Assembly: GCA_029979185.1 (NCBI GenBank)
Contig: JAPOIA010000005.1
Location: forward strand, 1-32,842
Direction: 5' to 3'
DNA: 32,842 bases
DNA from: Alphaproteobacteria bacterium
GTDB taxonomy: Bacteria; Pseudomonadota; Alphaproteobacteria; Rhizobiales; Beijerinckiaceae
The notes below the pieces were generated by a model that saw nothing but the letters and a program-made list of their open reading frames with translations, had not been told where the DNA came from and did not search any database. A program made the translations under genes and the position numbers. Shown one piece after another: positions 21,360 through 29,721 of this stretch (its first letter is position 1; each line of letters starts with the position of its first letter).

Positions 21360-21411
21360 CGGCAAACAAATGGTCGACGCCCTAAAGCGTGTTCGGTTTG
21401 CCGAACGCTTT
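21360..21411 (-). promoter_or_regulatory. Palindrome in metX leader with a complementary downstream segment
   Basis: On the metX strand AAAGCG-TTCGG-CAAA-CCGAA-CA-CGCTTT folds as an 11-bp hairpin with a two-base bulge (21384-21411). Downstream, GTTTGCCG (21360-21367) is perfectly complementary to CGGCAAAC (21396-21403), which is in the hairpin's loop and upper stem. The two pairings compete, or could form an H-type pseudoknot, about 35 bases before the metX ATG. There is no T-tract. Function is inferred only; it could also be a dispersed palindrome. Confidence 0.35.
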
Positions 21412-21506
21412 GTGCGATTTGTAGAATGCGGTTTGGCGGCAAGTCAAGGCATTTGGCCTGTGAGCGTTAACCCCATGGGCAGTGGCCACGGCGGACGCTC
21501 CACAGT

Positions 21507-21538
21507 CATTCTGCTTCACTCGCATTCTGCTTCACTCG
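21507..21538. repeat. Perfect 16-bp tandem duplication
   Basis: CATTCTGCTTCACTCG occurs twice in direct succession, 90-120 bases before the chorismate mutase gene start. No further copies adjoin. Confidence 0.9.
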
Positions 21539-21626
21539 GCATTTGCATCGGCTGCTACAGGCACTATGAGTAAGAAACAGGTTACTCGTCCATACATTGC
21601 GATGGACCTCACTTACCGGCGGAACG

Positions 21627-22469
21627 ATGCCCGAAGACAAGCCCGGAAAGACCATACCCTTCACCGCCGATCTGACCGTCCTGCGCGACGAGATCGACCG
21701 GATTGACCTGGACATGCACGAGCTCCTGATGGAGCGCGGGCGCATTATCGACCATCTCATTGAAATCAAGACCAAGCAGGGTGGCGGGTCGGCATTCCGC
21801 CCGGGCCGCGAGGCGCAGATGATGCGCCGCCTCGCCGAACGCCACAAGGGCCTGCTGCCGCTCGACACGGCGGAAGGCATCTGGCGGATCATCATCGCGA
21901 CTTTCACCTATGTGCAGTCGAATTTCTCGATTCATGTGGACGTTTCGGCGGGTGATGCGCCGGTGCGCGACAGCGCCCGGTTCCATTTCGGCTTTACGGT
22001 CCCCTATTGCTCCCACGAAGGCCCCGGCGAAGTGATCCGGGCAGTGGCTGCCTCAAACGGCGACCTCGGCATGGTGCGGGTCAAGGCAGGTATCACCGCC
22101 GGCCCGTGGTGGAAGGCGCTGGAAGGCGAGCGGACACCGAAAATCATTGCCCGACTGCCTTTTGTCGAACGCCCGGACCATCCCGCAGGCTTGCCCGTAT
22201 TCACCCTCGCCCTGCCGTTGAACGAGGCGGCGGCACGCGACACGATCGTCTATTCGGCGGAAGTGGAACGCTGGCGCGACGAAGTGCGCCCGGCGCTGGG
22301 GGCGGAAATCCTGGGCGACGCCGGCACGGGCCTTGGCCTTGCCATGATGCTGGCGGCGCCAGGTGAAGTAAGCCGGGACGATCTGGCAAAAGTCTTTGAG
22401 CAGTCGGGAATTGGCGATGCCCGGTTGAAGGAAATCGGCAGCCATGCAGAGCGCTTCGAGGTGGGATAA
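21627..22469 (+). CDS. Chorismate mutase-domain protein
   Basis: Residues 10-90 form an AroQ-type helical chorismate mutase domain: LRDEIDRIDLDMHELLMERGRIIDHLIEIKTKQ, with the usual arginine and lysine positions, then EAQMMRRLAERH and a GIWRIIIATF helix. The enzyme turns chorismate into prephenate. A C-terminal part of ~190 residues (FHFGFTVPYCSHEGPGEVIRAV onward) has no domain I can name, but this long form is usual in Hyphomicrobiales, where it sits beside hisC and tyrC. The start is ATG 21627 (280 residues), with GGCGGA upstream; the track start 21597 adds ten residues. In this operon-like set it would feed prephenate to TyrC. A receiver-domain gene lies between it and hisC. Confidence 0.88.
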   Translation: MPEDKPGKTIPFTADLTVLRDEIDRIDLDMHELLMERGRIIDHLIEIKTKQGGGSAFRPGREAQMMRRLAERHKGLLPLDTAEGIWRIIIATFTYVQSNFSIHVDVSAGDAPVRDSARFHFGFTVPYCSHEGPGEVIRAVAASNGDLGMVRVKAGITAGPWWKALEGERTPKIIARLPFVERPDHPAGLPVFTLALPLNEAAARDTIVYSAEVERWRDEVRPALGAEILGDAGTGLGLAMMLAAPGEVSRDDLAKVFEQSGIGDARLKEIGSHAERFEVG

Positions 22470-22564
22470 TTCCCAAAATAACGCAAAATCACAGGAAATC
22501 AGCATCTTCTCCAAGTCCATCGAGCGCCTAAATTTTGGGCATTTATCCATGATTAATCAATGGC

Positions 22565-23062
22565 ATGTATGATTTATCCCGTCACCGAAGCGTGACCGGG
22601 AAAGTCCCGTCCATTCATGAACCTGAAGCAGTAGTTCCGTTGAGCAGCATCGCAACCGACATCTCCCGCATCCTGTCCGACAATTTGCGGATCCTTGTCG
22701 TTGACGACGACCCGATTCAGAACGCATTTGCTGTCGAGTTCATTACGACACCGACCGTCTCGGTCGTGACTGCCTCTTCCGGTTCCGAAGGACTTGCCAG
22801 GCTGGCATCGGAGAAGTTCGACTTCATTCTTGTCGACTATGACATGCCCGGGATGGCAGGGCTGGAGTTCATTCGCGCCGTCCGCGCCAAAACTGCTTTC
22901 GCCAATATCCCGATCATAATGGTTTCGAGCCGCGAGGACGTCACATCCGTAGATGACGCCTATCAGGCCGGCGCCAGCTTCTACGACACCAAGCCTGTGA
23001 ACTGGCCGCTGCTGGCAAACCAGATCCGCACCGTCCTGCGCAAGCAATCAGGGAAAACGTGA
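22565..23062 (+). CDS. Stand-alone receiver-domain response regulator
   Basis: This is a CheY-like single receiver domain of 165 residues with a ~38-residue N-terminal extension and no output domain. The acidic pocket is VVDDDP (D47-D49), the phospho-acceptor is D91 in LVDYDMPGM, the switch residue is S121 or S122 in MVSSRED, and the conserved lysine is K143 in DTKPVNW. All residues needed for phosphotransfer are present. No histidine kinase or phosphotransferase is near. It lies between the chorismate mutase gene (95 bases) and hisC (244 bases to its start) on the same strand. The Shine-Dalgarno is poor, and a later start (e.g. GTG or TTG before residue 28) is possible. Confidence 0.88.
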   Translation: MYDLSRHRSVTGKVPSIHEPEAVVPLSSIATDISRILSDNLRILVVDDDPIQNAFAVEFITTPTVSVVTASSGSEGLARLASEKFDFILVDYDMPGMAGLEFIRAVRAKTAFANIPIIMVSSREDVTSVDDAYQAGASFYDTKPVNWPLLANQIRTVLRKQSGKT

Positions 23063-23306
23063 GGCTGGCTGCCGGTTCTCTGTATCTTTCCTTCATTCCC
23101 TTCGCCCTCCCAGCCTCCCGCCCACGACGAATTTCGCCCGCATCCGATTGCGGCGGCATCGGGAAAGTCTTATGACGGGCGCCTGGATCAGCGGACCTTT
23201 CAATGGAAGCATTGGATGGCACAAAGGCTGATAGATTCCAGAATATAGAACGTCGGTCTTTGCGAAGGCCGTTAACCACTTGTTCGCCCGATGCTCGAGG
23301 GAACCG

Positions 23307-24419
23307 ATGATGACCACAGACACGCAAACCATTCCCCAGCCGCATCCGGGCGTCGAGCGCATCGAGGCTTATGTACCCGGCAAGAGCCAGGCGACCGGCG
23401 GCAAGAAGACCTTCAAACTGTCGTCCAACGAGACGCCTCTCGGGCCCTCTCCGGCTGCAAAGAAGGCTTTCGCCAGTGTCGCAGAGCGGCTGGAGGACTA
23501 TCCGGAAGGCTCGGCGGAGGTTCTGCGCAAGGCGATTGCCACCCGCTACGGCCTCGATCCGACGCGCATCGTCTGCGGCAACGGATCGGATGACCTTTTG
23601 CACCTACTGACGATCGCCTATGTGGCGCCGGGCGACGAGGCAATTTTTACCGAACACGGCTTCCTGGTTTATCGTATCGATATCCTGATGGCCGGCGGCG
23701 AACCTATCGCCGTGCCGGAAAAGAATTTCACCGCCGATGTGGACGCCATTCTCGCTGCCGTAACCCCGCGCACAAAAGTGGTCTTCATCGCCAATCCCAA
23801 CAATCCGACCGGCACCTATCTGCCCTTCGAGGAAGTCAAGCGCCTGCATGCGGGCCTGCCTCCGCAAGTGCTGCTGGTCCTCGACGGAGCCTATGCCGAA
23901 TATGTCCGTCGGAACGACTATTCCGCCGGCATGGAACTGGTGTCCGAAAGCGACAATGTCGTCATTACGCGGACGTTCTCGAAGATCCATGGCCTTGCAG
24001 CGCTGCGCATCGGCTGGGTCTATGCGCCGGCCCATGTCATCGACAAGATGAACCGCGTGCGCGGACCGTTCAATGTAAACTCTGCCGCAATCGTTGCCGG
24101 TGCTGCGGCGGTGGCTGATACCGCCCATGTCGAGAAATCCGCCGACCATAACGACAAATGGCTGCCGTGGTTGACAGAAAACATCCGCGCCACTGGGCTG
24201 GAGGTGCTACCGAGCGTCGCCAACTTCATTCTCATCCGCTTTCCGCATACGCCCGGGAAAACGGCAAAGGATGCGGAGGCCTTTCTGTCCGCAAACGGTA
24301 TCGTCGTACGCGGCGTTGGCGCCTATGGTATTCCCGATGGCCTGCGCATGACTGTCGGCACCGAAGAAGCCAACCGCCTGACCGTCGAGCTGCTCGGCCA
24401 ATTCATGGCGCAGGCGTAG
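23307..24419 (+). CDS. hisC: Histidinol-phosphate aminotransferase (or aromatic aminotransferase of that family)
   Basis: This is a fold-type I PLP aminotransferase that converts imidazole-acetol phosphate to histidinol phosphate, and in many members also acts on aromatic keto acids. [44 protein letters not shown] and the PLP lysine K226 in [16 protein letters not shown] are present. The start ATG 23307 follows GAGGG by 5 bases and gives 370 residues, the usual length; the track start 23280 lacks support. It is directly followed by tyrC (stop and start touch). Its placement with chorismate mutase and tyrC suggests a role in tyrosine/phenylalanine transamination as well. Confidence 0.93.
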   Translation: MMTTDTQTIPQPHPGVERIEAYVPGKSQATGGKKTFKLSSNETPLGPSPAAKKAFASVAERLEDYPEGSAEVLRKAIATRYGLDPTRIVCGNGSDDLLHLLTIAYVAPGDEAIFTEHGFLVYRIDILMAGGEPIAVPEKNFTADVDAILAAVTPRTKVVFIANPNNPTGTYLPFEEVKRLHAGLPPQVLLVLDGAYAEYVRRNDYSAGMELVSESDNVVITRTFSKIHGLAALRIGWVYAPAHVIDKMNRVRGPFNVNSAAIVAGAAAVADTAHVEKSADHNDKWLPWLTENIRATGLEVLPSVANFILIRFPHTPGKTAKDAEAFLSANGIVVRGVGAYGIPDGLRMTVGTEEANRLTVELLGQFMAQA

Positions 24420-25379
24420 GTGTCCGCGGTGACGAACGGATTCGAACAGCAGCTGAGCGAACCGCTCTTCGATCGCGTCCTCATCATCGGCATGGGCCTG
24501 ATCGGTTCGTCGATCGCCCGCGCCGTCATGATGAAGCGTATCGCCGGAACCCTGATTGCCTGCGATGCATCGGAGCAAGTGCTGGATCGCGGGCGTGCCC
24601 TGAACATCGCCGATGAGGTGACGGGCGATGCGGCGACCGCCGCGGCAAGCGCCGATCTTATCATCTTCGCCGTACCCGTAGGGGCCAATGCAGGTGTCGC
24701 CAGACTGGTAGGCCCGCACGTGAAACCCGGCGCCATAGTCTCCGACACCGGCTCGGTGAAGGCGCAGGTGATCGCCGCCATCGCACCGCATCTGCCAACC
24801 GGTGTCGCGCTCGTGCCAGCCCATCCTGTGGCCGGGACGGAATATTCCGGCCCCGACGCAGGTTTCGCCACGCTGTTCATCAATCGCTGGTGCATCCTGA
24901 CGCCACCGGACGGGACCGACAAGACCGCGATCGCAAAGGTACAAGGTTTCTGGGAAGCGCTCGGCTCCAATGTCGAGATCATGTCAGCGGAGCATCACGA
25001 CCTGGTGCTCGCGATCACCAGCCATGTGCCGCATCTGATCGCCTACAATATCGTCGGTACGGCAGACGATCTGGAGGCGGTCACGCAATCGGAAGTCATC
25101 AAGTTTTCCGCTGGCGGGTTCCGCGATTTCACCCGCATTGCCGCATCCGATCCGACGATGTGGCGCGACGTCTTCCTGCACAACAAGACGGCTGTTCTGG
25201 AAATGCTTGGGCGCTTTACCGAGGACCTGATAGCACTGCAGCGGAAGATCCGTCATGGCGACGGCGAAGGCCTGTTCGACCTGTTCACGCGCACGCGAGC
25301 AATCCGCCGCAGCATCATCGAGCAGGGGCAGGAAACCGCCGCGCCTGACTTCGGCCGCAGCAAGTCGCATCAGAAATAG
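24420..25379 (+). CDS. tyrC: Prephenate/arogenate dehydrogenase
   Basis: This is a TyrA-family NAD(P)-dependent dehydrogenase that oxidatively decarboxylates prephenate or arogenate on the way to tyrosine. The Rossmann motif IIGMGLIGSSIARAV is at residues 22-36. SDTGSVKAQVIAAI, PAHPVAGTEYSGPDAGFATLF and TSHVPHLIAYNIV follow the family pattern, the last with the catalytic histidine region. The start is GTG 24420, immediately after the hisC TAG; GTG 24429 is an alternative. At 319 residues it is a monofunctional enzyme without ACT or chorismate mutase domain, which fits the separate chorismate mutase gene upstream. Specificity between prephenate and arogenate cannot be told. Confidence 0.92.
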   Translation: MSAVTNGFEQQLSEPLFDRVLIIGMGLIGSSIARAVMMKRIAGTLIACDASEQVLDRGRALNIADEVTGDAATAAASADLIIFAVPVGANAGVARLVGPHVKPGAIVSDTGSVKAQVIAAIAPHLPTGVALVPAHPVAGTEYSGPDAGFATLFINRWCILTPPDGTDKTAIAKVQGFWEALGSNVEIMSAEHHDLVLAITSHVPHLIAYNIVGTADDLEAVTQSEVIKFSAGGFRDFTRIAASDPTMWRDVFLHNKTAVLEMLGRFTEDLIALQRKIRHGDGEGLFDLFTRTRAIRRSIIEQGQETAAPDFGRSKSHQK

Positions 25380-25383
25380 CGGC

Positions 25384-26424
25384 TCAATACAGCGGCTTCA
25401 GCCGGACGCCAGTCTTGACCGGGCCGAGCCAGACAAAACCGTCGCGCAGTTCCAGCGGCAGAGGCATGTAGGCCTCGCGCTGGGGCTTCTTGCTATCGGC
25501 CGCCTGCGCCTTTTGGCCAAGCAACCCGCTGATGAGCGCACCTGAAGCTCCGCTGAACCCGGGAACGCCGAGTTTGCGCAGAACCAGCCGGAAGCCCGCT
25601 GCACGCGCATTGATCCTGCCTTCCAGCATGTGCTGATCGTCGAGTTGCAGCTGGCCGCTCGCATCGAGCGCAAGTGGCCCCTTGTCGACCTTCACATTCT
25701 GCAGGGTTAAAGTTCCCTTCGCCTGCCGCCAGCGCTCCAGCCAGGCGGCCGGCGGCCCGGCCAGAAGCGCCGGAAGGCGCGTGATGCGGGTGCTGATAAC
25801 GGCATTGGCGGGCGCGTCGTCACCGGCGAGGCGGTTGGCAAGGCTCGATGTCAGCTGATTTGCGAGAATTGCGACGTCGGTCGATCCGATATCCGCGGTT
25901 ACGTCGGGCGCCGGCCGCAGATGAAACTCTGCACTGGCTGCAGCGATCTTTTCCTCATCGCCAAGATTGGAGGTCACCTGCGCCTGCAACTTGTCAATGT
26001 GAACAGAAAGCCGTTCGGGAACAGGCTTTGCCACCCGCAGGCTCGCCCTTGCGCCATACCAGCTTGCCTTGACGCTTTTCACGCGCCCCGGCAGCGACAC
26101 TTCAAGTGGTCCGTCGGCTTCGGCAAGAATGAACTTCGGATTGTAGACTTGGGCAATGGCGCGTACATTGGCCAGCGAAAACTGTACCCGGCCACTGCGG
26201 CCTTGGCCGGAAAAAGAGAGCGTCTTGCAGCGCATCGCCATACGGAACGGGAAGCCGCCGATCTCACGCTCCGTACATGTCCATGTCCGGCCAAGGCTTG
26301 CCTGCTGCGCCAGCCATTTGTCGGCAGCCTTTTCAGCAAAGCTGGCAGCATAGAACCAGCCGCCGGTCCAGATTGCACAGACTGCGACGACAAGAACAAT
26401 CAACCATTTGAAGCGCCGCTGCAT
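25384..26424 (-). CDS. DUF2125 domain-containing protein
   Basis: This protein of about 346 residues has one N-terminal membrane anchor or uncleaved signal (WLIVLVVAVCAIWTGGWFYAASFA), then a large periplasmic part. EIGGFPFRMAMRCKTL and the beta-rich repeats LANVRAIAQVYNPKFILAEADGPLEVS match the DUF2125 family of Alphaproteobacteria, which has an AsmA-like look; the function is unknown. ATG 26424 has AAGGGG just upstream and is preferred over GTG 26439. It converges on tyrC with a 4-base gap, which is the arrangement I associate with this family in rhizobia. Confidence 0.88.
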   Translation of the reverse strand: MQRRFKWLIVLVVAVCAIWTGGWFYAASFAEKAADKWLAQQASLGRTWTCTEREIGGFPFRMAMRCKTLSFSGQGRSGRVQFSLANVRAIAQVYNPKFILAEADGPLEVSLPGRVKSVKASWYGARASLRVAKPVPERLSVHIDKLQAQVTSNLGDEEKIAAASAEFHLRPAPDVTADIGSTDVAILANQLTSSLANRLAGDDAPANAVISTRITRLPALLAGPPAAWLERWRQAKGTLTLQNVKVDKGPLALDASGQLQLDDQHMLEGRINARAAGFRLVLRKLGVPGFSGASGALISGLLGQKAQAADSKKPQREAYMPLPLELRDGFVWLGPVKTGVRLKPLY

Positions 26425-26573
26425 CGGACCCCTTTTCACGTCACATGTGTTTCAATACAAATCGCACAATACTGCAAATTCGCGTCGAATACATGTATGG
26501 CTGCCAAGGCAGCATGTGTACCAGCGCATGTGAAAGAAAAAGAGCGGAACGGGCTTTGCCTTCAGCAGCGGAC

Positions 26574-27134
26574 ATGAACGGAGAAAAGTGGGTTTTTGGC
26601 TATGGCTCGCTGATGTGGCGGCCCGGCTTTCCGTTTCTGGAGACGGCCCATGCCCGCGTTCATGGCTATCACCGGTCGCTCTGCGTCTATTCCCATGTCC
26701 ATCGCGGCACGCCGGAACGGCCCGGACTGGTGCTCGGCCTGGACCGGGGCGGGGCCTGCCGCGGTGTTGCCTATCGCGTCGACGACCGGCATTGGGACGA
26801 GACGGTGGACTATCTGCGGGTGCGCGAACAGACCACGGGGGTATATCTGGAAACATGCCTGAACATGATCTTTGCCGACGGGCAGCAACGGCAGGGCCTC
26901 GCCTATATCATCGACCGCAATCACTTCCAGTATACCGGCCGGCTGACCGTGGACGACATGGTACGCCATGTCGCGGGTAGTGTCGGCCAGTCAGGACCCA
27001 ATCCGGAGTATGTTTTGAATACCCATGCGCATCTGCGGGAACTGGGGGTACGCGATGCGCTGCTTGAGGAATTGTCGCAGCGGCTGCGCGCCATCGAGCC
27101 TCAGAGCGCCGCGCCTTCCGGCTCCGGCCTGTAG
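26574..27134 (+). CDS. ChaC-like gamma-glutamylcyclotransferase
   Basis: ChaC-type enzymes cleave glutathione to 5-oxoproline and Cys-Gly. The substrate loop WVFGYGSLMW is at residues 6-15 and the catalytic glutamate is E85 in DYLRVREQTTGVY. SVHVHRGTPERPGLVLGLD-like sequence and CRGVAYRV are also typical. ATG 26574 gives 186 residues; the track start 26445 adds 43 residues without family character. The upstream region shows no clear Shine-Dalgarno. The 3' end overlaps the converging plsC by 34 bases. Confidence 0.88.
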   Translation: MNGEKWVFGYGSLMWRPGFPFLETAHARVHGYHRSLCVYSHVHRGTPERPGLVLGLDRGGACRGVAYRVDDRHWDETVDYLRVREQTTGVYLETCLNMIFADGQQRQGLAYIIDRNHFQYTGRLTVDDMVRHVAGSVGQSGPNPEYVLNTHAHLRELGVRDALLEELSQRLRAIEPQSAAPSGSGL

Positions 27135-27874
27135 ACGACATCGGCCAGGCTAGGGTCCTTGGCCAGCGCTTCATCGACAAGCCTCTGAACCGCCGCTTCC
27201 GTACGCTTTTGCAGTAGCTCGAAAAACTCCTCCCGGGCGAGGCCTGGCTGGATAGGCTCCAGAAATTCGACAACGACTGTGCCGGGGCGCCGAAGGAAAC
27301 TGCGGCGCGGCCAGAACAGGCCGGAATTCAGCGCAACCGGAACGCAGGGTACCTCGTTGTGTGTATACAGATGGGCCACGCCGAACTTGTAGGCGGGCGG
27401 CGCGCCGGGCTTGCGTCGCGTGCCTTCGGGGAAAATGACAAGCTGCCGGTCTTCGGCCAGAACAGGCTTCGAACGGGCAACGACCTGCCTCAACGCCGAG
27501 CGTCCGCTGCCGCGATCTATGCCGATCATCTGGCCGACCTTCAGATACCAGCCGAAAAATGGCAACCACATCAGCTCGCGCTTCAGGATGAAGGTGAAGT
27601 CGTGCAGATGCAGGGACAGCGCAAATGTTTCCCAGAAGGACTGGTGCTTGGCGGCGACGATCACCCCGCTCTTCGGCAGATTTTCGATCCCGCGAAACTC
27701 GTAGCTGACGCCACAGATCTTCTCCAGCATCCAAAGCGAAATCCGCGTCCACAGGCGCGCCATCCAGAACACACCCTTGCTGCCGGCAAGAAACGACGGC
27801 AGGCCGATGATCATGCACACGACAAGCACGATGTAGAACAGGGTGTTGAAAACAAGGGAACGAAAAGCAAGCAT
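27101..27874 (-). CDS. plsC: 1-acyl-sn-glycerol-3-phosphate acyltransferase
   Basis: PlsC makes phosphatidic acid from lysophosphatidic acid at the inner membrane. An N-terminal membrane segment (FNTLFYIVLVVCMIIGLPSFL) is followed by the HX4E catalytic motif KHQSFWE (H77-E82; the family usually has HX4D), KRELMWLPFFGWYLKVGQMIGIDR, and FPEGTRR (148-154). At 257 residues it has the family size. The ATG at 27874 lies 35 bases after the ftsX stop, so it belongs to the ftsE-ftsX-plsC operon. The track frame runs further upstream within ftsX in another frame and is not real there. HX4E in place of HX4D is known in several plsC relatives and need not mean loss of activity. Confidence 0.92.
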   Translation of the reverse strand: MLAFRSLVFNTLFYIVLVVCMIIGLPSFLAGSKGVFWMARLWTRISLWMLEKICGVSYEFRGIENLPKSGVIVAAKHQSFWETFALSLHLHDFTFILKRELMWLPFFGWYLKVGQMIGIDRGSGRSALRQVVARSKPVLAEDRQLVIFPEGTRRKPGAPPAYKFGVAHLYTHNEVPCVPVALNSGLFWPRRSFLRRPGTVVVEFLEPIQPGLAREEFFELLQKRTEAAVQRLVDEALAKDPSLADVVYRPEPEGAAL

Positions 27875-27909
27875 GGTGGTCCAAATCCGCCGGCTGCATT
27901 GTCCGGCGA

Positions 27910-28899
27910 TTACATCAATCCTGAAAGCCGGCGCGCCACGGCCATGCGGGAAGCCAGTGCTGTGAGTATTGCCATGGCCAGGGAAATGACTGCAATGGCC
28001 AAATAGCCTCCCCAGCCAAGCGAGAAAGTGCCGAACAGGGACGCAACCTGCTCGCCACCCGGGCTGGCGACCCAGGCCGACAGGAGCTGGCCGACAATCG
28101 CAAAAGCGAAAACCGCCGCCAGACCGCCCGCCAGCCCGCCCTGCAATCCCAGAATCAGAAAATGCCGCTGGAACTCGCGCGCTATATAGCGGTCTTCCGC
28201 GCCGACAAAGTGTAACACGTCGATGATCTCGCGATTGCCAGCCATCGCGCCGCGCGTGGCGAAGGACACAGCCAGCACCATCGACACCAGAACCAGAAGC
28301 AATACGACAAGGGCCGCAACGAACAGCGCACGGGCCATGGTCGTAAGTCGCTCGACCCATAGCCGGTGATTGTCCAGAATAGCGTTGGGAACGGCTTTGG
28401 CGAGCTTCTGCCGCAAGGCCGCAAGGTCGGGCGTTTCCCCTTCCCCCTGCTTGATGACGACAAGTCGCGGGACGGGCAGTTCTTTCAGGTCGAGATCGGG
28501 GCCGAGCCAGGGTTCGAGCAATTGCGCTGACTGCTTTTCGCTATAGGCGCTGACTTCCGCGATGCCGGGATGGGCGCGGGCAATGTCGACGGCAAGTTTC
28601 GTATCCTTTTCCAGATCGCGCCCAAGAGCCGGCTTGATCTGGATGGTCATTTCCCGCGCAACGAGCGAACTCCATTCCTGCGAAGCGCCGTAAATCAGCA
28701 CCGCGGACCCGGCGGTCAATGCCGCAAGGAATGTCATGATGGCAATGACCGTGACCAGCGCGCGACCGGCTATGGATTCGGCCGGGATGAGATTGCGCCC
28801 GGGAAACATCCAGCCGGCAAGGCGCTGGAACAGGCCACCCGCGGGCTCCGCTTCGGTTGACGCGACGCGGGGCGTATGTGTGTCGACGCCCTCAGTCAT
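27910..28899 (-). CDS. ftsX: Cell division protein FtsX
   Basis: FtsX is the membrane half of the FtsEX complex, which sits at the septum and controls peptidoglycan hydrolases. Four membrane segments are visible: residues ~47-70 (VTVIAIMTFLAALTAGSAVLI), then ALFVAALVVLLLVLVSMVLAV, LQGGLAGGLAAVFAFAIVGQLL and YLAIAVISLAMAILTAL. The periplasmic loop lies between the first two, and EIIDVLHFVGAEDRYIAREFQRHF is the cytoplasmic coupling helix that touches FtsE. At 329 residues it is normal. Its ATG overlaps the ftsE stop by 8 bases (ATGACTGA). Confidence 0.95.
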   Translation of the reverse strand: MTEGVDTHTPRVASTEAEPAGGLFQRLAGWMFPGRNLIPAESIAGRALVTVIAIMTFLAALTAGSAVLIYGASQEWSSLVAREMTIQIKPALGRDLEKDTKLAVDIARAHPGIAEVSAYSEKQSAQLLEPWLGPDLDLKELPVPRLVVIKQGEGETPDLAALRQKLAKAVPNAILDNHRLWVERLTTMARALFVAALVVLLLVLVSMVLAVSFATRGAMAGNREIIDVLHFVGAEDRYIAREFQRHFLILGLQGGLAGGLAAVFAFAIVGQLLSAWVASPGGEQVASLFGTFSLGWGGYLAIAVISLAMAILTALASRMAVARRLSGLM

Positions 28900-29554
28900 A
28901 GATATACAGGTGGCTGTCGGCCAGAACCAGCCGTTTGGCGCTTTCGAACTGATCCATCAGGCCAAGGTCATGGGTGGCGATGACGATCGAGGTGCCGGAC
29001 TTGTTCAATTCCACGAACAGACGCAGCAGGCGGCGCGCCAATGCCGGATCGACGTTGCCTGTCGGCTCGTCGGCGAGCAGCAGATCGGGCTGGACGATCA
29101 GCGCGCGGGCAATTGCGGCGCGCTGCTTTTCGCCGCCGGACATGACGGCCGGGAAGGAATGGGCATGATCGCCGAGGCCGACCCATTGCAGCAACTCCAT
29201 CACCTCGGCGCGATAGGTGGCCTCCTCGCGGCCCTGCACCAGCAGCGGCAGGGCGATATTCTCGTAGGTGGTCAGATGGTCGAGCAGGCGGAATTCCTGG
29301 AACACGACGCCGATGCGCCGGCGCATGGCGCTGATTTCATCCTTGGTCAGGGACGAGGTTTCGCGGCCGAACAGGGTGATGAAGCCGCGGGTCGGCGCAA
29401 GCGCCATCATCATCAGGCGCAGCAGCGAGGTCTTTCCCGCACCGGAGGGGCCGGTCAGGAACTGGAACGACTGCGGCTCTATGGTGAATGTAATGTCCTG
29501 CAGCGTTTCCGGTCCCATGCCGTAGCGCAACCCGACATTCTCGAATCTGACCAA
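28892..29554 (-). CDS. ftsE: Cell division ATP-binding protein FtsE
   Basis: FtsE is the ATPase of the FtsEX divisome complex. Walker A GPSGAGKT is at residues 35-42, the Q-loop lies in GVVFQEFRLLDHL, the signature is MSGGEKQRAAIARAL, Walker B is LLLADEPTGNVD and the H-loop is IATHD. No ATG suits the start: both this TTG (29554, protein begins VRFENVGLRYGMGPETLQDI) and the track TTG at 29593 are rare codons. I prefer 29554 because GAGAG lies 4 bases upstream and 220 residues is the usual FtsE length. It is the first gene of ftsE-ftsX-plsC. Confidence 0.95.
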   Translation of the reverse strand: MVRFENVGLRYGMGPETLQDITFTIEPQSFQFLTGPSGAGKTSLLRLMMMALAPTRGFITLFGRETSSLTKDEISAMRRRIGVVFQEFRLLDHLTTYENIALPLLVQGREEATYRAEVMELLQWVGLGDHAHSFPAVMSGGEKQRAAIARALIVQPDLLLADEPTGNVDPALARRLLRLFVELNKSGTSIVIATHDLGLMDQFESAKRLVLADSHLYIYD

Positions 29555-29721
29555 AATGCTCTCTTGCTCTGTTATCCGCCCCGATATCGGCAAGCGGCCC
29601 GGACCGAAGTCGAATCATCGCGCGATGCGCTGTCATCATATGGCAATGGCGGCTCGGTTTCACCAATGACCGGGATCAGTTTTCCATCGAAAACCCCGCT
29701 GAAGCCGCTTTGGCAGCGATT

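Larger units (their letters stand above)
21326..21626. other. 301-bp region between divergent metX and chorismate mutase gene
   Basis: This gap must hold the promoters of both transcription units. It contains the metX-side palindrome (21384-21411) and a perfect 16-bp tandem duplication (21507-21538), described separately. I do not recognise the conserved sequences of a SAM-II riboswitch, which often precedes metX in Alphaproteobacteria. No open frame with protein character lies here. Confidence 0.5.

Noticed and set aside
21326-21626. SAM-II riboswitch before metX
   Set aside because: The position is right and a pseudoknot is possible, but the conserved SAM-II sequence is not seen; listed only as a candidate leader structure.
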